Shown here piece by piece: positions 1 through 7,218 of a DNA stretch of 14,555 nt. The notes under the pieces are model-generated. The model was not told where the DNA came from. It searched no databases and saw only the letters and a program-made list of their open reading frames with translations. Made by a program: the position numbers and the translations under genes. Each line of letters opens with the position of its first letter. The first letter of the stretch is position 1. Source of the stretch: Rubrobacter sp. (GTDB taxonomy: Bacteria; Actinomycetota; Rubrobacteria; Rubrobacterales; Rubrobacteraceae); assembly GCA_016781725.1 (NCBI GenBank), contig JADDPU010000120.1, positions 1 through 14,555 of the forward strand, read 5' to 3'.

Positions 1-84
1 CGGCGCGTGCTGGGCGACCCAGCCTATCTTGCGGTGTCCCTCGGGGGCGAGGGCGGGGTCTTTGATGTGGGATTCCCGGATCAA
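1..84 (-). CDS. ahcY: S-adenosyl-L-homocysteine hydrolase, N-terminal fragment (runs off left edge)
   Basis: Only the first 28 codons are present; the gene continues beyond base 1. Translation from a TTG at 84 gives MIRESHIKDPALAPEGHRKI and then GWVAQHAP. The pattern 'IKDPxLAxEGxxKIxWxxxxxP' is the conserved opening of adenosylhomocysteinase, which hydrolyses SAH to adenosine and homocysteine in the methyl cycle. The TTG is chosen because an AGGAGA ribosome binding site lies six bases upstream on the minus strand and no other start fits. The cytosolic NAD-binding and catalytic regions are off the window, so the call rests on the N-terminus alone. It is divergent from the small membrane protein gene on its right. 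No S-adenosylhomocysteine riboswitch consensus is evident in the upstream region. Confidence 0.8.
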   Translation of the reverse strand, partial: MIRESHIKDPALAPEGHRKIGWVAQHAP

Positions 85-112
85 GGTGGCTCTCCTACTC
101 CGTGTTTTCTCT

Positions 113-130
113 GGAGGGCCGTCGCCCTCC
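113..130. repeat. 7-bp perfect hairpin in the divergent intergenic region
   Basis: GGAGGGC (113-119) and GCCCTCC (124-130) form a perfect stem with a four-base loop. It sits in what would be the 5' leader of the SAH hydrolase transcript, about 30 bases before its TTG. No T-run follows on either strand, so it is not a standard intrinsic terminator. It may be a leader structure or a protein site; the function is unknown. Confidence 0.4.
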
Positions 131-241
131 CCGAGTCGCACGTAAGTTTACAGGCGGGGCGAGAGCTATGCTGCCGCGACGGTCTCGTGGTATGAATGGC
201 CCATCGAGAGGGAGCACAGATACCGGATCACCGCCGCCTGG

Positions 242-541
242 GTGAGCTACCTCGTCATCCAGGTGATCTGGTTGATCTGCGTCTTCGCAACACCCCTGGC
301 CCTCGAGCTCTACCCTTCGAAGCTGTGGGCCGTGCCGTTCTGCCTGGTCACGGTGGCGAACGGGCTGCACATGATCTTTTTCCGCTACGAGTACAACGCG
401 GTGGTGCGCCGGGCGGTCCGCATCCTACCCTACGCCCGCTTCCTGACCCCCTCCCAGAGGGACCCTAGATACTTTCTGCCGCTCGGCACCGCCTACGCGC
501 TCTTCGGCCTCGCCTCGATCTTGCTGGTCATCGCGGCGTGA
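242..541 (+). CDS. Small three-helix integral membrane protein of unknown function; N-terminus uncertain
   Basis: I do not recognise a named family. From the GTG at 242 the protein is 99 aa with three hydrophobic stretches, roughly residues 3-24, 28-46 and 77-99, and a basic loop (YNAVVRRAVR) between the second and third, so it is predicted to lie in the cytoplasmic membrane. The reading frame stays open upstream to a stop at 143-145 and reads protein-like sequence (YEWPIEREHRYRITAAW), yet it contains no ATG, GTG or TTG before 242. The GTG at 242 falls inside the first helix and has no ribosome binding site. An ATG at 168 follows an AGGCGGGG sequence but is in another frame. The true start is therefore either non-canonical or lost to a frameshift. 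The 3' end overlaps the convergent phosphodiesterase gene by 14 bases. Confidence 0.6.
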   Translation: MSYLVIQVIWLICVFATPLALELYPSKLWAVPFCLVTVANGLHMIFFRYEYNAVVRRAVRILPYARFLTPSQRDPRYFLPLGTAYALFGLASILLVIAA

Positions 542-1415
542 GCGGTCCCCGCTCCGCGAGCACTCCCGCAAGCGCCTCGGGGCGGTCCGTCATGACGACG
601 TCGACGCCGAGGTCGAGCAGCCGGCGCATCTCGGCGGTATCGTTTATGGTCCACGCGTCCACCCGCACCCCGCGCGCGTGGGCAGCCCTCACGAACCTGC
701 GCGTCACCAGCGCCAGCCTCCCGTAAGTGACGGGGACCTGGAGCGCTTCGTAGCCCGGCTTGAGCACCCCCTCTAGACGGAGCGCGCTCAAGAGGTAGAA
801 GACCGCGATCTCCCGTCTGGAGGCGCCGGTGGCGACGCTACCGCCCGAGACCTTGCGTACCCGCCTGACCGCGGCGTGGCGCTCGGAGACGACGAGGGCG
901 CGCCCCTCGGCGCCAGCGCTCCGCAAGACCTCGATAACCGCCCCCTCGCAGCCGGCCCTGAGGTCCTTTATGTCGATGTTGATCGAGACGCCAGGGAACT
1001 CTTCTAATACCTCAGCCAGCGTCGGAATCTCGAGGCCAAGGCCACGATAGGGATACGTCATTCCCCCATCCGGGCTGAAGCCGTGGCCGGCATCCAGGCC
1101 CTTGAGCTCCCTCAACGTCGCCGCCTCGACGGCGCCGGAGCCGCTAGTGGTGCGGTCAACGGTGGCGTCGTGGATGACGACGACGTGCCCGTCACGGGTC
1201 AGATGAACGTCGAGCTCCAGGCCTCCGGCCCCCACCTCCACTGCCATTCTGAAAGCTTCCAAAGTGTTCTCTGGGGCCCGCGCCGAGTCGCCGCGGTGGG
1301 CGAAGTTTACGGGCCAGTCGCTTCGGACGGTCCGGGGCTCCTGCTTGCGCCGCGTGGCGGCGACGAGGTATCCGAGCACCGCGAGCGCGGCCAGAACTAA
1401 CCACTTTCGACCCAT
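528..1415 (-). CDS. Glycerophosphodiester phosphodiesterase, membrane-anchored
   Basis: A 295-aa member of the GDPD family (TIM-barrel). Such enzymes hydrolyse glycerophosphodiesters from phospholipid turnover to glycerol-3-phosphate and an alcohol. The diagnostic metal and catalytic residues are visible: H40-R41 in AHRGD, E49-N50 in PENT, E67 and D69 in LELDVH, and H82 in VIHD. The C-terminal barrel strand motifs VDAWTIND and GVDVVMTDRP are also present. Residues 5-20 are a hydrophobic helix followed by TRRK, which suggests an N-terminal membrane anchor with the catalytic domain outside, or an uncleaved signal. The ATG at 1415 has no clear ribosome binding site. A TAAGTT box ends six bases upstream (1422-1427), so a leaderless mRNA is possible but weakly supported. 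It is monocistronic in this view. Substrate specificity cannot be told from sequence. Confidence 0.93.
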   Translation of the reverse strand: MGRKWLVLAALAVLGYLVAATRRKQEPRTVRSDWPVNFAHRGDSARAPENTLEAFRMAVEVGAGGLELDVHLTRDGHVVVIHDATVDRTTSGSGAVEAATLRELKGLDAGHGFSPDGGMTYPYRGLGLEIPTLAEVLEEFPGVSINIDIKDLRAGCEGAVIEVLRSAGAEGRALVVSERHAAVRRVRKVSGGSVATGASRREIAVFYLLSALRLEGVLKPGYEALQVPVTYGRLALVTRRFVRAAHARGVRVDAWTINDTAEMRRLLDLGVDVVMTDRPEALAGVLAERGPLTPR

Positions 1416-1432
1416 CCACAGAACTTAGCACA

Positions 1433-1449
1433 CGCCGCGTTCGGCGGCG
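1433..1449. repeat. GC-rich hairpin between GDPD and tRNA promoters
   Basis: The sequence CGCCGC, GTTCG, GCGGCG can fold into a 6-bp stem with a five-base loop. It sits between the divergent start of the phosphodiesterase gene and the -35 box of the tRNA promoter. It has no T-run, and in such GC-rich DNA a short palindrome may be chance. Confidence 0.25.
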
Positions 1450-1478
1450 TTGATTCCACTATGTGTCTCTCGTATACT
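1450..1478 (+). promoter_or_regulatory. Sigma-A type promoter of tRNA-Leu
   Basis: The -35 box is TTGATT (1450-1455) and the -10 box is TATACT (1473-1478), separated by exactly 17 bases. Transcription should begin near 1485, about eight bases before the mature 5' end of the tRNA. It is the best -35/-10 pair in the window. Confidence 0.8.
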
Positions 1479-1492
1479 CTGCGGGCTGCCCT

Positions 1493-1580
1493 GTCGGAGT
1501 GGCGGAATTGGTAGACGCGCTAGGTTGAGGGCCTAGTCCCCGATAAGGGGGTGGGGGTTCGAGTCCCCCCTCCGACACCA
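1493..1580 (+). tRNA. tRNA-Leu (anticodon GAG), CCA encoded
   Basis: The acceptor stem GTCGGAG (1493-1499) pairs with CTCCGAC (1570-1576), followed by discriminator A and a genomically encoded CCA (1578-1580). The anticodon stem CTAGG/CCTAG encloses the loop TTGAGGG, giving anticodon GAG, which reads CUC and CUU. The D-loop has the usual AATTGGTAGACGC form. A long variable arm (CCCC/GGGG stem) is present, as expected for a class II tRNA such as Leu. The T arm is GGGGG-TTCGAGT-CCCCC. All elements are intact. Confidence 0.97.
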
Positions 1581-1648
1581 CGTTCTTCGCGCCTCGGGAC
1601 GGCGCTTGGCGCTGTGACGCCTTATACGCCCGGGTTCTCGTCTGGGTG

Positions 1649-1654
1649 TATAAT
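1649..1654 (+). promoter_or_regulatory. Perfect -10 box (TATAAT) for a candidate small RNA
   Basis: TATAAT matches the consensus at all six positions. No convincing -35 is seen 16-18 bases upstream. With normal spacing, +1 falls at G1661, which is the first base of a 9-bp hairpin. Nothing protein-like follows, so the promoter appears to serve a non-coding transcript convergent with secG. Confidence 0.55.
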
Positions 1655-1660
1655 TGTTGT

Positions 1661-1764
1661 GGACTCGCCTGTTCTCCCCATCCTCCCCGGGCGAGTCCCT
1701 CTTCGTGGCCTCGATCGGGGCCGGAGATCACGCCGTCCCTATTGGCACCCCCGCAAACGCGGCG
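1661..1764 (+). ncRNA. Candidate small RNA with C-rich hairpin loops (reminiscent of actinobacterial 6C RNA)
   Basis: The interval between the tRNA and secG (1581-1894) holds no convincing protein gene on either strand. The perfect -10 box predicts a transcript starting at 1661. There GGACTCGCC (1661-1669) pairs perfectly with GGCGAGTCC (1690-1698), enclosing a 20-base loop with two runs of four C (CTCCCC and CCTCCCC). A second weaker stem, CGCCG (1731-1735) with CGGCG (1760-1764), encloses another C-rich loop with ACCCCC; a small GGCC-based hairpin (about 1707-1722) lies between. Exposed C-rich loops are typical of Gram-positive regulatory RNAs that pair with ribosome binding sites, and two hairpins with C-rich loops is the description of the 6C RNA of Actinobacteria. 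The C runs here are shorter than six. The 3' end is a guess, since no T-rich terminator is seen. Confidence 0.4.
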
Positions 1765-1894
1765 CACGACGGCCTCTGCACCCGCTCACGAGCGCCGCCA
1801 ACAGCGCGAACGGCCAGGATCGGCTAACGCTTCACGAGCCTCTCCTCCGGGCCGCCAGGATAGAGCCTTGCGGCGGGCTCTGGCCGTGGACGCG

Positions 1895-2119
1895 CTAGCC
1901 CAGGAAGTACAGGGTAACGTTCGTCAGCGCGAAGAGGGCCACGACGACCAGGGTCAGGCGGGTCAGGTTCTTCTCCATGATCGTCGTCCCCGAGAAGGTG
2001 CCGCCGATACCGCCGCCTAAAGAGGAGGAGAGCCCGCCCCCCTTCCCCGAGTGGAGGAGTATCAGCCCGACGAGGGCTATGCAGAAGATGGTGTGGAAGA
2101 ACGCTATCACGTAAGTCAT
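1895..2119 (-). CDS. secG: Protein-export membrane protein SecG
   Basis: At 74 aa it has the normal SecG length. SecG is the small non-essential subunit of the SecYEG translocon and assists SecA-driven protein export. Two transmembrane helices are visible (about residues 4-22 and 53-72). Between them lies the typical Gly/Ser-rich loop with the family motif LHSGKGGGLSSSLGG, followed by the FSGTT segment. The gene starts 36 bases after tpiA on the same strand and is probably the last gene of the glycolytic operon, an arrangement common in Actinobacteria and other Gram-positives. The ribosome binding site before the ATG is weak (AGTAGG). Past the stop there is a stem-loop-capable stretch (1854-1884) but no T-run, so the operon's terminator is not obvious. 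Confidence 0.95.
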   Translation of the reverse strand: MTYVIAFFHTIFCIALVGLILLHSGKGGGLSSSLGGGIGGTFSGTTIMEKNLTRLTLVVVALFALTNVTLYFLG

Positions 2120-2155
2120 GGAGCCTACTTTACCACACGCCCTCGGGGCGCCCCA

Positions 2156-2941
2156 CTAGTCCTGGCGGGAGACGGAGTTCTGCGCGGCCTCTATCAGCTC
2201 GACGAACGATTCCACCTCGAGGCTAGCCCCGCCGACCAGGGCGCCGTCGACGTCTCTTTGGGCCATGATCTCGGCCGCGTTGCCGGGCTTTACGGAGCCG
2301 CCGTAGAGGATGCGAACGCCCTCGGCGAACCCTTCGCCTCTGGACTCTCTTAGCAGGTCCCGTATCTTGCCGATGGCGTCCTGCGCGTCGTCCGGGGTGG
2401 CAGTCTCGCCCGTACCTATGGCCCAGATGGGCTCGTAGGCGAAGATCAGGTCCTCGCCGCCGGCGTCTTCGAGATCCTCGATCACCCGCCCGACCTGCCC
2501 CGAGACCTTCTCCCACATGCCGTCGGGCGAGGAGTCGCGCTCTTCCTTGGTCTCCCCGACGCAGACGACGGGCAACAGGCCGGCCTGCACCGCGCGCCTC
2601 GCTTTGCGGGCGACCATCTCGTCGGTCTCGCCGAAGAGCTCGCGCCGCTCGGAGTGGCCCACGATGACGGCCCTGGCCCCGAGGTCGAGGAGCATCGGTG
2701 CCGAGACCTCCCCGGTAAAAGCGCCGGAGTCCTCGTAGTAGAAGTTCTGCGCCCCGGCGATGACCGCCGAGCCCTCAGACATCCTGGCGACCTCGTGCAG
2801 GCAGGTGAAAGGCGCGAAGACGGCCACGTCGACCTCCTCCGCGTCCGCCGCGCGCGGCAGGAGGCCCGCCGTGTACTCCTGCGCCTCAGCAACTGTCTTG
2901 TTCATCTTCCAGTTTCCGGCCATCATCGGGCGTCGGGGCAT
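2156..2941 (-). CDS. tpiA: Triosephosphate isomerase
   Basis: A 261-aa TIM-barrel enzyme that interconverts dihydroxyacetone phosphate and glyceraldehyde-3-phosphate in glycolysis and gluconeogenesis. All catalytic residues are present: N10 and K12 in GNWKMNK, H96 in IVGHSERR, and E170 in YEPIWAIGTG. The phosphate-binding GGSVKPGNA and VGGASLE motifs lie near the C-terminus. Length is normal. The ATG at 2941 is preceded by AGGAGAAAAGGAG, a strong ribosome binding site. It begins 19 bases after the pgk stop and is followed 36 bases later by secG, so pgk, tpiA and secG should be one transcript. Confidence 0.98.
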   Translation of the reverse strand: MPRRPMMAGNWKMNKTVAEAQEYTAGLLPRAADAEEVDVAVFAPFTCLHEVARMSEGSAVIAGAQNFYYEDSGAFTGEVSAPMLLDLGARAVIVGHSERRELFGETDEMVARKARRAVQAGLLPVVCVGETKEERDSSPDGMWEKVSGQVGRVIEDLEDAGGEDLIFAYEPIWAIGTGETATPDDAQDAIGKIRDLLRESRGEGFAEGVRILYGGSVKPGNAAEIMAQRDVDGALVGGASLEVESFVELIEAAQNSVSRQD

Positions 2942-2960
2942 GGGCTCTTCTCCTTTTCTC

Positions 2961-4142
2961 CTACTTGTCCGGCAGGACGGCCACGCCTGGCAGCTCCTTG
3001 CCCTCGACGTACTCGAGCGAGGCGCCGCCCCCTGTCGAGATGTGGCTCATCCGGTCATCCAGGCCAAGCTTGTTGACCGCAGCCACCGAGTCGCCGCCGC
3101 CGATGACGCTGGTCGCGCCCCCTGAGCTCGCCCCCGCGACGGCGCGGGCGACGCCCTCGGTACCCTTGGCGAACGCCTCTATCTCGAAGACGCCCATCGG
3201 CCCGTTCCAGAAGATCGTACGCGCCTCCCCGACGCGCTCCTCGAAGAGCCCGACGGTCTCGGGGCCTATATCCAGCCCCATCTTTCCCGACGGTATGCCG
3301 TCTACGGCGACCGTCACGGCCTCGGCGCCCTCCTCCATCTTCTCGGCGACTACCACGTCGACGGGCAGCACAAGCCTCTCCCCCGCCTCGTCCATCAGGC
3401 GCCGCGCCTCGTCGAGGTAATCGTCCTCGACGAGGGAGTCGCCCACCTCGTACCCTCGGGCCTTGAAGAACGTAAAGCACATAGCGCCGCCGACGAGGAG
3501 GGAGTCGGCCTTGTGGAGCAGGCTCTCTATCACGCCGAGCTTGTCCGAGACCTTGGCCCCGCCCAGGATGGCGACGAACGGGCGCTCGGGGTCTTCGAGG
3601 ACCCCGTCGAGGTAGTCGATCTCCTCCTCCAGCAGCAATCCGGCGGCGGCGGGGAGCCTCTCCGCCACCCCGACGGTCGTCGCGTGCGCCCTGTGAGCGG
3701 CGCCGAAGGCGTCGTCGACGTAAAGGTCGGCCAGCGCCGCCAGCTGGTCTGAGAAGTCCACCCCATTCTTCGTCTCGCCCGGGTAGAAGCGGGAGTTCTC
3801 GAGCAATACGATGCCCGCTTTGTCCCAGTTTTCCAGGGCCTCCTCGACCTCGGGGCCGACGGCGGCGTCGAGCTTGAGGACGGGCTCGCCCAGCAGCTCT
3901 TCGAGCTTCGCGGCGACCGGGTCCATCGCGTACTTCGGGTCGGGCTCGCCCTTCGGGCGGCCGAGGTGAGAGATCAGGACCGGATGTGCACCCTCGGAGA
4001 GGAGGTGCCGAATGGTCGGCAAAGCCCGCACGATACGCGTGTCGTCGGTGACCTCGCCGTCCTTGACCGGCACGTTGAAGTCCACGCGCACCAAGACCCT
4101 CTTGCCGCGCACGTCGAGGTCCCTGACGCTCTTTTTGTTCAT
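2961..4142 (-). CDS. pgk: Phosphoglycerate kinase
   Basis: Phosphoglycerate kinase transfers phosphate from 1,3-bisphosphoglycerate to ADP, the first ATP-yielding step of glycolysis. From the ATG at 4142 it is 393 aa, the normal size. Motifs include the N-terminal substrate site VRVDFNVP (D21, N23), SHLGRPKG (H59, R62), the nucleotide-side FWNGPMGVFE, and the C-terminal GGGDSVAAV and STGGGASLE loops. An in-frame ATG at 4166 would add eight residues, but 4142 is preferred: it has GGAGGGAGG just upstream and the expected MNKKSVRDLDV start. A 193-base structured spacer separates it from gap, while tpiA follows 19 bases after its stop. pgk may therefore be transcribed both by read-through from gap and from a signal inside the spacer. 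Confidence 0.98.
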   Translation of the reverse strand: MNKKSVRDLDVRGKRVLVRVDFNVPVKDGEVTDDTRIVRALPTIRHLLSEGAHPVLISHLGRPKGEPDPKYAMDPVAAKLEELLGEPVLKLDAAVGPEVEEALENWDKAGIVLLENSRFYPGETKNGVDFSDQLAALADLYVDDAFGAAHRAHATTVGVAERLPAAAGLLLEEEIDYLDGVLEDPERPFVAILGGAKVSDKLGVIESLLHKADSLLVGGAMCFTFFKARGYEVGDSLVEDDYLDEARRLMDEAGERLVLPVDVVVAEKMEEGAEAVTVAVDGIPSGKMGLDIGPETVGLFEERVGEARTIFWNGPMGVFEIEAFAKGTEGVARAVAGASSGGATSVIGGGDSVAAVNKLGLDDRMSHISTGGGASLEYVEGKELPGVAVLPDK

Positions 4143-4210
4143 GTGCCTCCCTCCGGTCGGCGGCATCAGGTCTCAGGTTTCATCTGTTCGTAGCTTGCGG
4201 GCGTCGCCCT

Positions 4211-4227
4211 CACCCGGCCACCGGGTG
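4211..4227. repeat. Perfect 7-bp hairpin in gap-pgk spacer
   Basis: CACCCGG (4211-4217) and CCGGGTG (4221-4227) pair perfectly around a three-base loop. It lies about 70 bases before the pgk start in the direction of transcription. No T-tract follows, so it is more likely an mRNA structural or stabilising element than an intrinsic terminator. Confidence 0.45.
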
Positions 4228-4250
4228 CACCGCTCATCTCTCAGCCCCGC

Positions 4251-4288
4251 GGTGCGGCCTGGCCGCGGAAGCGAGCCCCGGCCGCACC
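4251..4288. repeat. 9-bp perfect-stem hairpin in gap-pgk spacer
   Basis: GGTGCGGCC (4251-4259) and GGCCGCACC (4280-4288) form a perfect stem with a 20-base loop that can pair further internally (GG/CC). It lies about 50 bases after the gap stop. Without a T-run on the minus strand it may cause pausing, RNase processing or differential stability of gap versus pgk-tpiA-secG mRNA. This role is inference. Confidence 0.45.
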
Positions 4289-4335
4289 CCTAACGGTCTT
4301 ACCCGACGGCTGATGCCTGTGGCCTGATACCTTCC

Positions 4336-5343
<1,008 letters not shown>

Positions 5344-5382
5344 TCTTATCTCCCGTCTCTAGTTTACGACCGAACCTTTATT

Positions 5383-5398
5383 TTGCCCGAATTGCCCG
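5383..5398. repeat. Tandem TTGCCCG repeat upstream of gap
   Basis: TTGCCCG occurs at 5383-5389 and again at 5392-5398, nine bases apart, in the 71-base whiA-gap spacer about 40 bases before the gap start. Two same-orientation copies at roughly one helical turn would suit a dimeric regulator. A TAAACT sequence between the repeats and the gene (minus strand, about 5362-5367) is a possible -10. Neither role is demonstrated. Confidence 0.3.
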
Positions 5399-5414
5399 AC
5401 GATTAACACTCCCG

Positions 5415-6266
5415 CTATCCGGCCAACTCTACCAGCCTCCTGAGGCGGTGGTTCGCCGCGCTCTTGGAGAGCCCCCCGAGGCGCGCAAGCTCGGCGAGCG
5501 AGGCGTCCGGGTTCTCCAGCCGCAGCTCGAGCATCTCGCGCAGCGCCGGGGGCAGAAGCTCGGGGTCCAGTGTTTCGAGCGCCCTCTGCTGGCGGGCTGC
5601 GGCCGTCGCCGTGCGGCCGGCGTTCGCCGCGTCGAAGTTGGTAACGCGGTTGGCGTTGGCCTTAGCCTCACCGAGCACCGCCCTGGCCTCGTACTCGAGT
5701 ACCGCGTCGTTCAGCCCCATCTGGGCCAGGACCGTGGTGATGCCGTCGGCGCTCTTGGTGTAGGCTACCCACCGCCCGCGGCGCCGGGCGATGTTCAGGG
5801 GAGCACGCGAGTAGGCAGCGACGCGCCGGACGAAGTCCTCGTCGCGGTGGACGAACTCGAGGTGGTGGCCGCCCCGGCCGCCTGGCCGGGTCACCGAGCC
5901 CGCGCCCTGGAACGCGCCCCTCAGGTAGGCGGTCCGGTCCGCGGCGGCGCGTGAGGCGCGCGCGAACCGCAGCTCGTCCGCCGCCTGGATGGCCCCGTTG
6001 CCCTCGGTGCGCACAGCGTAGCGGGTGCGGCCGAAGCGGTCCCGGCCGGCGGGCGAGAGCCTCGAGTCGAGCCCGAACTCCGAGCGCCAGAGGCGCACTG
6101 CGGCCCTCGCCACCGCCGCGCTCGAGGTGCGGACAGTCACGCCCCCTCCATCCCAGACGCCGGCCGCGTCCACCAGGCCGGCGAGCTCCGCGCGGTCGGC
6201 CCGCCCGGGGTTGGAAGCCGACTCAGCGGCTAGCTGGCGCCGCGCCTCAGAGGCGAACGAGGGCAG
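5415..6266 (-). CDS. whiA: WhiA-family DNA-binding regulator, probable CTG start
   Basis: WhiA is a Gram-positive transcription factor needed for sporulation septation in Streptomyces and influencing division in other firmicutes and actinobacteria. It combines a degenerate LAGLIDADG homing-endonuclease fold with a C-terminal helix-turn-helix. Visible here are the first LAGLIDADG-like segment RAELAGLVDAAG, the second TAYLRGAFQGAGSV, the linker VTNFDAANAGRTATAAARQ, and the HTH segment SLAELARLGGLSKSAANHRL. From the first standard start (GTG, 6173) the protein is only 252 aa and lacks the conserved N-terminal helix. Extending to a CTG at 6266 gives 283 aa and restores LPSFASEARRQLA, matching the family's usual 'M-SF-SEVK-EL' opening. 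AGGGAGGTG sits seven bases before that CTG. No ATG, GTG or TTG occurs in this frame between the upstream stop and 6173. It overlaps yvcK by 20 bases, so the two are translationally coupled. Confidence 0.9.
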   Translation of the reverse strand: MPSFASEARRQLAAESASNPGRADRAELAGLVDAAGVWDGGGVTVRTSSAAVARAAVRLWRSEFGLDSRLSPAGRDRFGRTRYAVRTEGNGAIQAADELRFARASRAAADRTAYLRGAFQGAGSVTRPGGRGGHHLEFVHRDEDFVRRVAAYSRAPLNIARRRGRWVAYTKSADGITTVLAQMGLNDAVLEYEARAVLGEAKANANRVTNFDAANAGRTATAAARQQRALETLDPELLPPALREMLELRLENPDASLAELARLGGLSKSAANHRLRRLVELAG

Positions 6267-7212
6267 CCTCGCACACCTCCCTGGCGAGCCGCCCGGGGTC
6301 GTGCCTTACCCCGGCTGCGGCGTCCTCCGAGAGAAGGTCGGCCTCTCGCACCCTGAGGCCCATCTCGCGCAGGACCTCCCGGTCGACCTCGACCGGGGCG
6401 GCGCCCTCCGCCGCGTAGCGGGCGAGGAGCTCTGGCGGAAGGTCCCCAGAGTGGACGAGCACGTCGGTGACGACGTCGGGCCCGACGTGGGCGGCTATGG
6501 CCCTTACGTGGTCGGAGACCGCGTAGCCGCCGGTCTCCCCGGGCTGGGTCATCGCGTTCGCCACGTAGACGACCGGGCCAGAGAAGTCCCTCAAAGCCTC
6601 CCTGACCCCGCCGCCGAGCAGGGCCGGGATCGTGCTGGTGAACAGGCTCCCGGGACCTAGGACGAGCACGCCGGCCGCCCCTATGGCCTCGACGACCCCT
6701 GACGGCGCCGGTATCCCGGCGGGCTCGACGGCGACCTCGACTACCTCTTTGCCGGTCTCGTGCACCACTGACTCCCCGCGCGTCACGGTCCCGTCGGCGT
6801 AGCGGACTACGAGGGTAAGGCTCTCGGTTGCCGCCGGGAAGACCCTGCCCTTTATCCTGAGGAAGCGGGCGGCCTGCTCGACCCCCTCGCAGAAACCCCC
6901 GGCCATGTCGGCTAGCGCCGCGATGATGATGTTGCCGACGCTGTGGTCGTTCAGGTCGCCCGGGGCCTCGAAGCGGTAGTTGAAGACCTCGGCGAGCCTG
7001 CGGCGTTCCGCGAGCGCGACCAGGCAGTTCCTGACGTCACCTGGAGGTGCAACCCCGAGCTCCTGCCTGAGCCGACCGCTCGAGCCCCCGTCGTCCGCGA
7101 CGGTGACCACCGCAGTGAGGTCCCCTACCATCTCCTTAAGCCCCGAGAGCAGAACGGGTAAGCCCGTCCCGCCGCCGAACGCCACAACCCGCAACTCCTC
7201 AGCCCTGCTCAC
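6247..7212 (-). CDS. yvcK: YvcK/CofD-like gluconeogenesis factor
   Basis: A 321-aa cytosolic protein of the YvcK family, which has a CofD-like (2-phospho-L-lactate transferase) fold. Family members bind UDP-sugars and are needed for cell-wall precursor balance and growth on gluconeogenic carbon. Motifs are VAFGGGTGLPVLL (about residues 10-22), TVADDGGSSGRLR (37-49), PPGDVRNCLVAL, HSVGNIIIAAL, LGPGSLFTSTIPAL and ANAMTQPGET. The open frame extends to 7566, but that part is arginine/proline-rich shadow of the opposing frame. The GTG at 7212 is chosen because it gives the usual MSRAEELRVVAFGGGTG start. It has no ribosome binding site; a TATACT box ends exactly six bases upstream, so the mRNA is probably leaderless. 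whiA overlaps its 3' end. Confidence 0.95.
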   Translation of the reverse strand: MSRAEELRVVAFGGGTGLPVLLSGLKEMVGDLTAVVTVADDGGSSGRLRQELGVAPPGDVRNCLVALAERRRLAEVFNYRFEAPGDLNDHSVGNIIIAALADMAGGFCEGVEQAARFLRIKGRVFPAATESLTLVVRYADGTVTRGESVVHETGKEVVEVAVEPAGIPAPSGVVEAIGAAGVLVLGPGSLFTSTIPALLGGGVREALRDFSGPVVYVANAMTQPGETGGYAVSDHVRAIAAHVGPDVVTDVLVHSGDLPPELLARYAAEGAAPVEVDREVLREMGLRVREADLLSEDAAAGVRHDPGRLAREVCEAALVRL

Positions 7213-7218
7213 GTGCCG

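Larger units (their letters stand above)
4162..4331. repeat. Imperfect inverted repeats framing the gap-pgk spacer
   Basis: On the plus strand 4162-4184 reads GGCATCAGG, TCT, CAGG, TTT, CATC. The minus strand from 4331 to 4311 reads GGTATCAGG, CCA, CAGG, CATCA. The two ends are therefore inverted copies with a few differences and a three-base insertion. They enclose about 125 bases containing two further hairpins, and the element ends just before pgk and just after gap. It could be a MITE-like relic, a processing site or a long-range leader fold. No target-site duplication is evident. Confidence 0.45.

Noticed and set aside
85..145. S-adenosylhomocysteine riboswitch before the SAH hydrolase gene
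   Set aside because: The upstream region has one simple hairpin but none of the conserved SAH riboswitch core that I could recognise.
7..195. 62-aa plus-strand open frame at the left edge
   Set aside because: It is the shadow of the SAH hydrolase N-terminus on the minus strand and then non-coding leader.
1459..1767. 102-aa minus-strand open frame
   Set aside because: It crosses the complement of the tRNA gene and the candidate sRNA; not protein-like.
1661..1894. 4.5S RNA, tmRNA or RNase P RNA in the gap after tRNA-Leu
   Set aside because: Looked on both strands for the SRP GGAAG tetraloop region, the tmRNA tRNA-like ends and the RNase P GAGGAAAGTCC core; none is present.
4143..4166. pgk start at 4166
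   Set aside because: The eight extra residues overlap the ribosome binding site GGAGGGAGG that serves the ATG at 4142.
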